This document shows positions 48,925 through 60,656 of a stretch of DNA of 64,000 nt, piece after piece. The DNA is from Schistosoma mansoni (Eukaryota; Platyhelminthes; Trematoda; Strigeidida; Schistosomatidae). Under the pieces are notes generated by a model, which saw nothing but the letters and a program-made list of their open reading frames with translations, had not been told where the DNA came from and made no database searches. The DNA lies in assembly GCF_000237925.1 (NCBI RefSeq), contig NW_017385991.1:868001-932000 (forward strand). The letters are read 5' to 3'. The first letter of the stretch is position 1; each line of letters begins with the position of its first letter. The position numbers and the translations under genes were made by a program.

Positions 48925-49588
48925 TCCAATATCTCCAGTATACTTGCGACAACCTTTTATAAACCGCTCCATTTGTTCGCACCAGTTTCTTGCTGTTTCG
49001 GCACGGTTACAGGTATTTAGTAATCTTTAATGGACGGTAGTTTGGCCTCTCAATTGCACTAATTCTAGTCAATTTGGCAGTTGCACATTACCAGACAGGA
49101 GGACGGTTAGTTGCAATATGAGAAATAGTTAAGTGAATATTCGGATGCCAGATGATAGTTTCAAAAACTAGATAAATATATTGTTGGTCAATTAATTCGA
49201 ATTTCAGGCAGTGTGAAACAGAAGTGTAAGGGTAAAAGGGGAAACGGAGTGATCAAAGGCGTGATAGGTACAAAATAGTGGTATGTGGTAGTGACAACAG
49301 TAGGTAAGTTATGAGACATGCATGAGGCACAGCTAGTTCAATCGAGAGATGATGATCCACCAGTGTTCACGTGTTTATGGGTCACTACTCCCTATTGATG
49401 CCGAAATATGAACATCTTCGACTAGAAGCTGATAATTTGTTAGCGAATGGTCTAGTTTTGAGGGATTTTCACTGTTGATGTGACCCACATTTTCTGTCAA
49501 TCCCGAACAAGTCCATTATGAAATCGCTGTACAGGGGTTTTGTTTTGCTCGTTGAGATTAGATGATAGAATGTTGAAATCCTCAGCTG
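48925..49588 (-). repeat. ~670 bp repeat, copy 2 (inverted)
   Basis: Reverse complement of 5,663-6,342. Homology ends about 105 nt upstream of the tropomyosin-like ATG, as copy 1 ends about 80 nt upstream of the PSMD3 ATG. In each case the same end of the repeat faces the gene. Confidence 0.85.
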
Positions 49589-49599
49589 GATATCATGGA

Positions 49600-51040
49600 A
49601 TAACCGCTGACTAATATTACGTGAAAACACTACCAATCAGAATCACGATTGATATGACTTATTATCTCCGAGTTGACTAACTAAACGCCCAATCAGCACT
49701 AGTGACCCAGTGTTAACGGATTTGTCTTTATTAGTCCACAACCCTTTGGCCTTTCTCTCTGCCCTGAACTTGAGCACATAAGTCAGTGGTCAGACTCAAA
49801 GAACGGGTAATATATTTCAAACACAAGTAGTTATTCATAGACACAGACGGCCATGAGGTGCAACGGACATGATAGCCTCGAAACGTCAGTTTTCATAATG
49901 TTACGAAGGCCTAAATAACTTGATATCAAACGCCACTGTAGCATAGCTTGTTCGTGGGCTTCGTAGGAACCATCACTCTCCATTTGATACTCCGTGAAAC
50001 ACAATGATGATTGACTATCGGGTGCTTCTTGGCACACGTTTTATCACATAAGTCGGGTTTGAGAGAGCCGTTCAATAAATAGTCTCTGAGATGCTGACAA
50101 AGCTTCTTCCGTGACGTGCACTGAACTCAAGGTCAATCTTAACGAAGGTGGCTTGCCTTTCGCTACATTTGGGTCCCTATACCAGCGGCGGCGTGGTCAC
50201 TGTGTACATTTGAAATAACGCTCGATTCTATTCTTTACACCAATAGAACACTTATTGGCTATGGATGAATATCTACACCAAATACCCTCATAGTGTATAT
50301 CTAACGAAGCTTCGACACAACTAGGATCGAGAACACATGACTGGCCTGACTACAACGTGAGTATATTTCCATGTCAACAACCAATTATTATTTTCCCCGC
50401 GTAAACATCAATATTACTCCATGAAATAAGGGGTTGTATAGGTAACAATCTAGGGAGGCGATACACATGATAATATTATTAATATTTTCCTGACATACCA
50501 GGCACAATCCAATCCTAAAGGTGTGATCAAAAATTTACAACATGAGTTTGACACATAAAATACAGACGAAGTAGGGTTATGAAGCTGATAAAACCACTAA
50601 TAATAGTGATAGAATATTCGTGTAAGTATAACAACGGATTTATGATAGTTTACTGTTGGTTTACAGTTCTTATGGTCTGCTCAATAACGGAATCGCGTAC
50701 AAACTGTGACCTTAACGAACACACACATGGCCGAAAACTGGTCATTCGCGCAGTAGAATTATGTTGCTACTAAGCATTTATGTAATGTGACTATTTGTCA
50801 AATTTATGGTTGTTGTAGAATAACCACTTGAAAGTAGACCACTAGTAGTTGGGCAGGAAAATGTAATGTTCACTTGGCAACTCTTTAGGATAGTAGTTAG
50901 CGTCTCTTGTAGTCGACTACAGTTGAGCAGTATCGGTAGATCCAATGAGTTATCTGTCTACTTTGATCGGAAATTAAAGAGGGACATGTAGCCACGAAGA
51001 AGTACTTAATATAACTTCAAAGAAGAAAAAAAGAAAGGAA
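49600..51040. other. Intergenic, one small secreted-peptide-like frame
   Basis: No recognised gene. The minus frame at 49,831-50,037 has no domain. The plus frame at 50,579-50,773 is discussed as a finding. The segment at 49,600-50,050 looks like part of a repeat but no second copy was found in this window. Confidence 0.4.
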
Positions 51041-51049
51041 ACCAATGTT

Positions 51050-53300
51050 GTGATGTAATATGGACGTGTAGAGAGCCTACGATATCTGCGTAGAGTGTAA
51101 ATTTATTCGCGCCTGTAGGCGAAAGTAGGGGTTTTAACAAAAAAGTTTACGGACTTATGTAGTCCATCTGTCATGCGTATTTTGGAGGTAAAACTGTTCC
51201 ATAATAATGCATACTTGATGGCGAAGTTTTCTTGAGGTTTTATCCAGTATTTTTTTTACTTTGACTGTGGACGTTTTATCTCAGAGATCGTATATATCTG
51301 AGCCTTCGGCATGGACTATATTCCGAGTGGAGTGAGTAGGATTTCTAAGCTTGAGGATAAGAATCATATTGGACTTAAGCCTTCTTTCCAAAGGGGTTCA
51401 AGTCCCAGGATTTGGTATCGGCAACGATAGCCAATGAGTGGGTCAGTTTTAAGCATTCTGAGAGTTAAATCCCATTGTATTCATTCCATCTTCAGCATAC
51501 AGGGCAAGCGTAAGTTCGAAGATAAGAACTAATTGTATTCAACGATACGTCTTACACATATCTTGTAAAGAATGATTCCAGATTCATATTGAAAAAGCAA
51601 CAAAGAATGAAGCCTAGCAATTTCCTCATTTTCGATGCTCTAGTGGTGATGTGTTTAGCGAAGTTTAGACTGTGCGGGTAATGCACCGCAAGGTCAGGTA
51701 ATAATGTGAGTCTGGGCAGTACATTCTGGTTAATTGCTATTTTCTTTTTCACATACATATCTTCAATACATAACCAGCTGCATATCTTGTGTTGCGTTCT
51801 ATGCTCTATGCTCTACACCAGTTATCTACCTTGTTGAGTTCGTGCTCGAATGTTTGTGTAACACCTTATATGTTTCAAATGTTGGTTTCGCAGATGAGTT
51901 TTTAGTCATCGACGTAAAGATAGGTCTTGCCGGAGTTAAAGCGTGTGCATATGTTGCTGAATTAGATTAGAAAAAGCAGTGAACCCAAAACACTACCCTG
52001 AACAGTACTACAGGTTATTGGCCGAGGTATGAACATTGTATAGTTGATTTTAACCATTCAGCCTGTAGTGGAAATAGATTTAATCCATCACTATAGAGGA
52101 TTAGTAATTACTACTTAATAAATACCATGAGGTACGTTAAGCAGTGTTGCGAGGGGTCGATTAACCCTTCTTCAAGTAGGTGATCATACAAATGATCTTT
52201 TATCACTTTTTCGACTATACGTGATGTAACAGAGGTGACATTTATTGACCTTTAGTTCTTGAATAGGTTTCGTGGCACTGATTTACATTTGGAGGCAACA
52301 TACGTGACATTCCAGGTTTCGAAATGTGAGCCTTCTTCTAAGGATGGTGTAAATATTTTGAGTTCTGATGTTTGTACATGCAGCTCTGTTAATTTGTAGA
52401 GAATCGATGAGATATTATCTTCACCAAAACTTGCACTCGTCCCAATGGTTTTAACGGAAGAGTAGATAATAATGAGATCAAAGTTAATGATATTAGGATT
52501 ATTTACGATGGAAAGAATACACTGAAATTCTCATCAAGTATCTTTTTCAACAGTACCATTATTTCTTTGTTCTTTCCCTGTCTTATATTTCAACTTTCAT
52601 TTAGGTTCATCATGCCTATATTTTCTTTTCTTCAGTCTTCTTCATATGAATCACTTTGGGTTGATTTTGGCTCAAGATTTACCATTATTACTTCATTTTA
52701 CTGTTGCATGTCGCTAGGTCATTGGCAATGGAGTCGTACTTCGCTAAATCCAAGGTTACTGGTTGTCGACCTTTGACTGTCTTCTTGGCATGGTTGCTCT
52801 AATACATACAGACTTATTTGATCCCGACTTGTTGAGAATATTATTTTTGACTCTGGTGTACCGAACACTTATTCATTTTGATGTTTAGCACGTTATTTTA
52901 TGCTAGAGAAGCCTTCAGCTGTATAGAACAGGATGTGTCGTTTGAGATATTTTGTAATTTTCATATTTCTTTTCTTCCTTAAGTTGGAATAGTCTAAATG
53001 GGACACAGAGTTTGTGTTTTGGTATGATTTAATACTAGTCAATCAAAAAGGCTTCGTATGCTATACGGAAGAACTCAGTTTGGACTAATCGAACAAACTT
53101 TGGTGCGTTAGTTCTGATTTCATACCAAATACTTGAGATTCGGTTGTGACATTATTTTCGCTGGCGCAGTTGACATTAATATCTGGACCTTAAGATTTGT
53201 TCCAATTATGCTAAAACCCTTCACTTAGCAGTTCGAAAATAACAGTTTGGTCATTATGTAATGAACGAAGACTTGGTGAAGAATACCAAGTCAGCTTTTA
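51050..53300 (-). mobile_element. CR1-like LINE (SR1 type), broken
   Basis: Minus-strand non-LTR element. From about 52,430 down to 52,150 interrupted frames encode FGEDNISSILYKLTELH, a HFETWNVTYVASKCKSVPRN block, then NVTSVTSRIVEKVIKDHLYD and LLEEGLIDPSQH. This is the start of a CR1/Jockey-type reverse transcriptase. Near 52,010-51,900 come VQGSVLGSLLFLI and TYLYVDD, the catalytic YxDD motif. From 51,760 to about 51,090 lies the C-terminal part, including LLWNSFTSKIRMTDGLHK. There are several frame breaks. The 5' limit is uncertain; the endonuclease was not recognised. The 3' end is near an A/G-rich run at about 51,020-51,045. Confidence 0.75.
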
Positions 53301-53309
53301 GTGCAAAAT

Positions 53310-56300
53310 TACAGAGTTCGGTGTAAAATGTCTAAACGATATATTTAATACATCATTTGGAAATCCTCCATCAATTTTCCTTCAAATCTTTATGTTTGTT
53401 CTAATTCAGAGTTCATTTATGTCTCCGTTTCTGTTTTCTTCAGTTCATTCTTCTCAGACATTCCATAACGATCAACTGTTTGCGGCTTACCATCATGGAC
53501 TTTCTCTAGGTGTTACATTCAGAATGTAAATCTTCTCAGTAGTTTATGCTTGGCTTCAAAGATGGTGCTGTTAAAGACCAATACCACCACACTACTCTCC
53601 CACCAGAATCAACATGACGTTAGCTCGACACCAAATTGAGTGGGACTGTTGCACTCCGGTTATCAAAAAATAATAGGCGTCTTACGGGTATTGATAAACT
53701 GAAAGATAAATCGAAAAGAGGTCAGCAGCAACTGATCGGGAAATATGGGTAACTGTTCCAAAATGCTTGCTTTAGTTTTGGACACGCTCAAGATGAAAAC
53801 CTACATAATTATCACTTAAGAGTTAAACAACATGTGATTATAATAATGAGCAAAGATTTAGTATAGAGATGGTTTCACGAGTCGCGTAAAGATGTACCCA
53901 GGTAACCGTTGGTTAATAGCCTAACTTTTGTGCGGCATACGTATTTTGTGTTCAGAAACAGAAAAACAATCAATATTGTGTCAATATTGATATTGCTATT
54001 ATTTCTGGTTTAAATCAGAAAGTCAGTTGACATTTATCTCGGTACGCTGTCCATATGAGTTGGTTCCCAATTGCATCCTCAGTAGTACGCTAAGTAACTA
54101 CTGTTCCAGTTAATTTGTCAAATTCAATACGGTTTGTTTGGTTGCAGGAAGTTTTTCTCGACCCCAGTGTTGCTTATTCGTGACAGGGTTTAATTAAACC
54201 ACCAATACATATGAATTGTCATCAAAAATGCCTTTGATACGTGAAAATACTAGTAATTATGCTCACATGTTTTTCATGGTGGTCTAACTTTAACTGACTC
54301 ATGAATTCAACCATTAAATTACCATAATGGTGAGGGCGATGACTTCAATCCACCCATGTTTGTGGGGCAGAACATTTTGTTTGTATCAGGCTATTTATGG
54401 ATGAGAACAAGTCAATCAATATATGATATTGGGGTTGTTCTCCTACGTTCACCATTCAGACTCATGTTTCTAATTTTATACTGGGTTAGCTATTCTACTA
54501 AGACAACCTATAACATGCTAACTCGGACTTTTACACGAAAACTGTGTGGCAGGCATCGGATGATGAAAAAAACAGACTTTAAAGGATATGGTTGTTGTTT
54601 TACTTAACACTACTCACTATACGCACTCTCTGTTCTAATAAACAGTCTTCCTTATTCCAATCTTGACTTCCCTTCCTTCATTCGAACCTACTCCACCTTG
54701 ATAAATATCACAAATCATTGTTCTTTATTACTGCATCCTCTCATCTGGAGTCCCCGATCACATTTCACTCTAGCAACATGAGCTAGTACTAATAATTTAT
54801 CATACCTCCGTCTGTCCCACTACTAAATGTTAAGTATTGTTTATCGTTCATATCCAAATGCCTTGCTGCTCCTCTGTCTCTTTTTTTTCTTTTTTCTCCT
54901 TAGAATCTTGCTCTGTGGGTGAAGCTATGTAACTTCTGACATCTGGAACAGGCTCGACGACAGGGGCGTGGACCACGCCCCCTATATTTGTGCCAGGTGA
55001 GCCTTATTGATTGCAACAATTCATAATCGTTGTTTCAAATAGGTCGACTCCTACCTCATGCCGAACTAGATATTTGTAACTAAATTGTATACACCATCGG
55101 CCGGTCAGTATGTTTATAAATAACCGGTTTATTGCACATCAAAGCATTGAGTCTAAGGCAGGTCTTCCCGCGTTTAACGAATCGCTGTCAGATCTCCGTC
55201 CGGCATTCTCGTAATTATCAGAAAGATAATTTGCAGATATAACAATGTATTTCTGCAAGGGCAGGTACACGCCATTTTTACAGGTATGATCAAGTTACAA
55301 CATTTACTGGTCTACAGTATGCATCCCAAGCAGGGTTGTTTAGTAAATACAATCTTTAAAAGTGAATATCAGTCCATTTGTTTAGATATACTGTGTAGTT
55401 TTCAAAATATTTTCCAAAGGGGCATCGCGTTCAGATCCAATCTCGACAAAAATTGTATCAGGATTTTGGCCGTGCTAAGTATTTATATAATGCAGCTTTT
55501 TAAGTTTATAGTTGTTGTAAAGTACACTTGTGGAGCGCCTGGTGAAAACTATGACCTTGGGAAAGCGCGTTCGTCGGGCTTGTTCCAGATGACTCATATA
55601 ACAATTTGCCCTCACGAAACCACAACATTTTCGACTTCATATTCTGTCACAGTGGAACACCAATATCTGTGGTGGTTGACGAAAAGTTTCACAAGAGAGG
55701 TCATGAACTAGTCTCTGCAATATAATATTTCTTACAAAATGCAACAAACCCAGGACAATAACTACTCATTTCCAAAATAGAGAATATGCACACGATGTCT
55801 GTAAAACCTTTCAGTTTCTTATGAAACACTGCAGCTGTAGTCGTAGCTTTATTAGTGATAAGCTCTCCGAAATGAATTTTTTTCTAAAATCACCACTAAA
55901 TTTTCTCTCGACACTAATATCTCCTTCAAAATAACTTTTAAGGCAATAACTCCTCATATTAACCGAAAAGCCAGGGCTAATCTACAAGAACTAAAAAGGA
56001 TATATTGTATGCCGAATATGCCCTGTAGCCAGAATAAAAAGATTGACCGAGCAAAGTAACGTGCTGAGCCCACTACCACATCTAAATCCCATAACCCATG
56101 CTGTCCGCCTGAAAAGCATATAAGAAAGAGCGTGGACCACATCATTTGATACATCCTATACTTTGGTGTTGTAGTGGTCTTGATTTCAGTATGTTGCTCT
56201 ATCATTTTCTCCTTTGGTCAACATCTAAGAACCTTGTCAGTCTAATTTGAGGTTTAATGTCGCAATCATTCATGGGAATCTTCAGTATAAGCGATCGAAC

Positions 56301-56470
56301 ATATCTCCTGTACGCTCAAACACATCAATGTTGCATTTACTCCAAGACTGACAGAGTTTCATGCTATTATTACAAAAGTGAGTTGGTAGTCATACTCCTC
56401 TTGGTTGCAACTTGTGTCTCCCTGACAATCACATGGGAAGCACCCACTGTTCATCGCTTTGTAAAGACTT
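53310..56470. other. Intergenic, unassigned
   Basis: Contains a GC-rich palindrome at 54,963-54,981, a TATAAATA at about 55,114, and the plus frame 55,286-55,711 (141 residues), which has no recognisable domain. Some of 54.9-55.3 kb could be terminal-repeat sequence of an LTR element, but no second copy was seen. Confidence 0.35.
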
Positions 56471-56479
56471 ATTCGGAAT

Positions 56480-59400
56480 AAAGCACTGTACAAAACATAA
56501 AGAGATATGAGTATCCGTTTGAATCGGGTAATGGTCCTACCGAATCCAGAAGAACATGGTCGAAACGAGCATCAGAGGTTTTGAAAGAGCCTAAGAGACA
56601 TTTGTTGTGTCTATTTACCTTAGATTTCTGGCAGCTTGCACAGGAGCGTGCCCACTTCCTCACGTCTTTATTCATGCCAGGCCAGCAAAACCGTTCGGCT
56701 ATAAGCTTGATGCACGCACTAACACCTGGATGAGAAAGTTTGTGCAACGTATTGAAGACGTTGCGTCGATTATGTTTTGGTACTATTAGACGATTCCTAC
56801 CTGTAGATGTGTCACAAAGTAAGGTTTCCTTCCCTGTTCTCATCTGCTTAAAATGTAGTTTAAGAGCTGTCGAGGATAACTCGTGCTGAAGATCAATGTC
56901 TTTTTTTTAAGCTGAGCGATTTTGAGAATTTGGAAACTGTTCAAGGAAGTTATACGAGACAAAGCGTCTGCAACTACATCGTTTGCTCCAGAAATGTGTT
57001 GTATATCTGAAGAATACTGCGAAATGTAGTCCAGTTGTCGAGGCTCTCGAGGTGAGTACTTATCTGAGGATGAACTTAAAGAGAAGTTAAGAGGTTTATG
57101 ATCGGTAAAAAGTGTGAATTCTCTTCCTTCGATGGAATGTTGGAAATACCGTACAGCACAATACATAGCAGGAGTTCCCTACCTGAAGTGCTGTACCTAG
57201 ACTCAGTGTCTAACAGCCGTCTCGAGAAAAATCCTAAAGGTTGCCAAGAGTGGTTAACCTATTGTTGTAAGACTCCTCCGATTGCTGAGTCAGATGCGTC
57301 TATGGCTACATTTATGGGCGTTTGAGTGTCCTGATGTGCAAGCAGGGTTACCTTAGCGATATGTTCCTTAACTGTGGAAAATGGTTTTTGCGCGGTGTCG
57401 TTTAGATTAATTGATTTCGCATTTCCACGAAGTTGGTCGGTTAATGGTTTCATAAGGGATACGCATTTAGGTATGAACCATCTACAGAAACTTACAAGGC
57501 CGTTAAAAGTTCGCAACTGCTTGATCGTGGTCGTTTATGGGTAATCCAGAATAGTCGCCACTTTGCTCCTAAGAGGTCGGATGCCTTGGACAACAATAGT
57601 GTGTCCTAAGAAGTCTGAGTTGGTTCCGGTTTGGTATTTCTGAATGTTGACAGTAATTCCATGCCTTCGGAGTCGTTCGAAAACAATGTCCAGATGCTAA
57701 AGATGGGATTCTATGTCTGGACTTTCTATCAGGCAGTCATCAACATACGCATATACAAAATTGAGACCTCGGAAGACATCATCTATGAACCTTTGGAAGG
57801 TTTGAGCAGCAGTTAATAGACCGACGGGCATTCGTACAAATTCGTAGAGACCGAAAGGATTTATAATGGCGGTTTTCGGAATGTCGTCAGCAGCCATAGG
57901 GATTTGGTTATAAGCTTTAACCAAGTCGATTTTTGAAAAGACAGTTTTACCTTTCAAGGTAGCTGTCAAATCGTGAATGTGGGGCAACGGGTAACGATCG
58001 GGAATGGTTTCAGCATTCAGACGCCGATAATCACCAGTTGGACGCCAATCATTGCTGTCCTTTTTAGGGACCATGTGCAAACGAGATGACCATGGGCCAT
58101 TTGACGGTCGAATTACTCCTAAGTCTATCATGCGGTTAATTTCGTTTTTAGCCAACCTTAGTTTTTCGGGAGCCAGTCGCCGTGCTTTCGAGAATACAGG
58201 TGGTCCTCTAGTCGAGATGTGATGTGTAACACTGCTGGTTACACACGGCAATTTCGGTTGCGGTTGATATATCCCAGAGTATTTATCCAGTAATGGTTGA
58301 TATAATGGGTCTATAGCGTGCTTAATTGTGACTAGGGATAATCTGCAACCAGAAAGAGGAGTTACGCAAACCGATAACTTACTGTTTCCGTCTATTACCT
58401 TCGTTTGAGTGTTTCAATGAGTAGATTGTGGTATTGTAACAGGTCTTTACCAATGGTTGGCATAGAAACATCTGCGACCACGAAAATCCAGTGAATGGGT
58501 TTGCGTAAACCCACGTTAAGGTAGACATACCCTTTACCATACGTAGCAATCGGTTTTCCGTTTGCCGCCTGTAAGCTTAAAACAGACTCGTGAAGCCTGT
58601 CGTTAGAGTTTGCGGGAAGAACGCTAACGTCTGAGCCAGTGTCGACGAGGTAGCGAACTTTCGTTGTCACATCCGTGACGTATAAGAGGCGGCTATGTTC
58701 GCCGGCTACGGTTGCGACTAACGCCGGCTGGGAAGTTCCACGAGTTTTTATTCGTGTCGGTCGACTTGGAGTTCGGTTAATTGCAGGGCTTCCTGCAATT
58801 TCTGGAAGATTCGCCACACTGGTTATGATACCAGCACCAGTCGGGGTTATCTGTCTCTCGTGGTCGAGAGACAGATCGCCTACGTGAAACACTTCTTCGC
58901 GAGGTTCTTGACCGTCTACGGTCATTACGAAATCGAAGACATCCTTTGAGTGTATGACATGATTCGGTGATGTCATTCGGGGTCGTTTGGGGTTTTTCTT
59001 TGACTGAAAAGACCTCGGCGTTAGTAGATTTCATAATTTCTAAAATGCGGTCGGCAGGTGCAGCCAGTTCGTCTACGGTGTTGTTTTGAAACGAGACCAG
59101 AACTGCTCGCACCTGTTGAGGAAGTTTAGACAAGAAGAGTTGTCTGAATGGACTATCACTGAAAGTTCGTTGATCGATAACTTCTTTCATCCTTAACAAC
59201 ATGTCCGTCGCAGAACCATATTGCAGGTCGATATTATTAAGGAGTTGATTCAACCTCCGACAATCGGTTAAATCTCCGCGTTTAAGAATCGATCGTTTTA
59301 GAGTTTCGTAAGGTTCTGAAACATCGCTAGTAAAAATACTAGGTGTGACGTACCTGTTAAATTCGCGCGGTAGTGCTTTAACAACCGCGAGAAACTGTGT

Positions 59401-59560
59401 GCACGAGTCCGTGATGCTGTGCCCGCAAAAGTCAGTTTCTGCGTAGCAGAACCAGGCTTCGAAATCGTCCGGCCAAAAAGGCGTTTGCTGAATCGAGAGT
59501 GGGGGAATAGTCTTTAACTTAGATAATTTGGTGTCTGTTCCGTCATAGTATTATAAAGAA
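56480..59560 (-). mobile_element. Ty3/gypsy LTR-retrotransposon fossil
   Basis: Minus-strand element with parts in the Ty3/gypsy order. Gag with a zinc-knuckle-like region lies at about 59,545-58,780, and an aspartic protease (LVDTGSDVSVLP) near 58,650. Reverse transcriptase spans about 58,250-57,700 with a YVDD active site. RNase H spans about 57,500-56,840 (FTDHKPL region), and the start of integrase (H-H-C-C zinc region) lies at about 56,800-56,480. The integrase core and the right-hand end are absent and no pair of long terminal repeats was identified. The element is broken, with several interruptions. The domains remain easy to read, so it is probably of moderate age. The family fits the gypsy-like elements known from schistosomes; the subfamily is not assigned. 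Confidence 0.9.
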
Positions 59561-59569
59561 CGAAAAATA

Positions 59570-60585
59570 TATGATTAAAATGTATCCGAAAACTCGAAAA
59601 AAGGTATATCACAATATATAAAAGTCAAACAAGGAAAAACAATGATTAATGAAGTTCCAAAAAGGAACAAACGCACAGTTTATTGTTCGGTGTACCAGAT
59701 CACGTCAGTCTCACCACGGAAGATACCACCAGTATTGTAGTTTGACGACTATTAACCAGTAACACCTATAATCGAATCGTCCCCCACTCAGTTAAAATCA
59801 GAAGTCGGAAGCGAAGAGGTTGGAAAGATATATTTGATGCGTTATCAATATATCGAGAAGCGGTTGATATAATCTGGCTAGTGAACGTAGGAGATGTTTC
59901 CCACGCTGAGCTGTAACGTGATCTGGTGCGGATGCATGACCGAACGCCTTCAGCTAAACAAGTCCACTTAAAACAATGTGGTCAGAACCCAATGTCGAAC
60001 ACCTAATGAGCTGTTGATTTTGGGGAATTATTTACAGCTACACTGCAATTGGAGCCTATCGTTTTCTGCATTATCAGTGAAGAGTGATATTACCCTCCAA
60101 TATATTAGTAATGAAACCTAATTGATAGAGGCTAGATATCAAGTTGACTCCATCTGAGTAGGTACTCTTGTCTTTGCAAGGCTAATGACTCATACCACTG
60201 ACGGTTATTATTCAGTTTAAAAAATGGGTAAATGATTTGACAACGTTTTTACACAAAAAATGGATGGAAAAGCGATTAAATCCCGAAATGTTGTTTATCT
60301 GTGATGCAGAATTTGCACAGAGACTAACTTATCTGTGCCCTTAGGAATTGTTGTCTCTTTCACATTCACTCTCTATACGTTTATCGGTATATATGTACGT
60401 ACAAAATTTCTACATAACTAAGATTCGCCCATACAAATTAAACCAAGACACCAGTGAATATGAAGCTATATATTTCTGCTATACCACTTTTAAGGTTTCC
60501 ATAATTTGTATATGGTAACAAGAAATGAGAGCGGAAAAATCAGCCAGTTTACTCAAGCTTGTGACGAAACTATTGGATGTTAAAT
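59570..60585. other. Intergenic, nothing recognised
   Basis: Lies between the gypsy fossil and the X-box gene. No exon or repeat could be supported; it may include remains of the fossil's 5' end. Confidence 0.4.
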
Positions 60586-60589
60586 AGTG

Positions 60590-60603
60590 GTTGCTATAGC
60601 AAC
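60590..60603. promoter_or_regulatory. X-box (RFX transcription-factor site)
   Basis: GTTGCTATAGCAAC is a perfect 14-nt palindrome that fits the X-box consensus RYYNYYATRRNRAC at every position. RFX-family factors use this site to switch on ciliary genes in animals. It lies 53 nt upstream of the ATG at 60,657, within the range seen for X-boxes of ciliary genes. Function here is inferred from sequence and position. Confidence 0.7.
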
Positions 60604-60656
60604 AGAGTTTGCTCATAGTGCCTAATTTAAATGCCGATCGAGATCTACCAGACACT

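Noticed and set aside
51385-51420. GGGGTTCAAGTCCCAGG looks like a tRNA B box on the plus strand
   Set aside because: It lies within the minus-strand CR1-like LINE, where it encodes the GLEPLWK block. No A box at the right distance.
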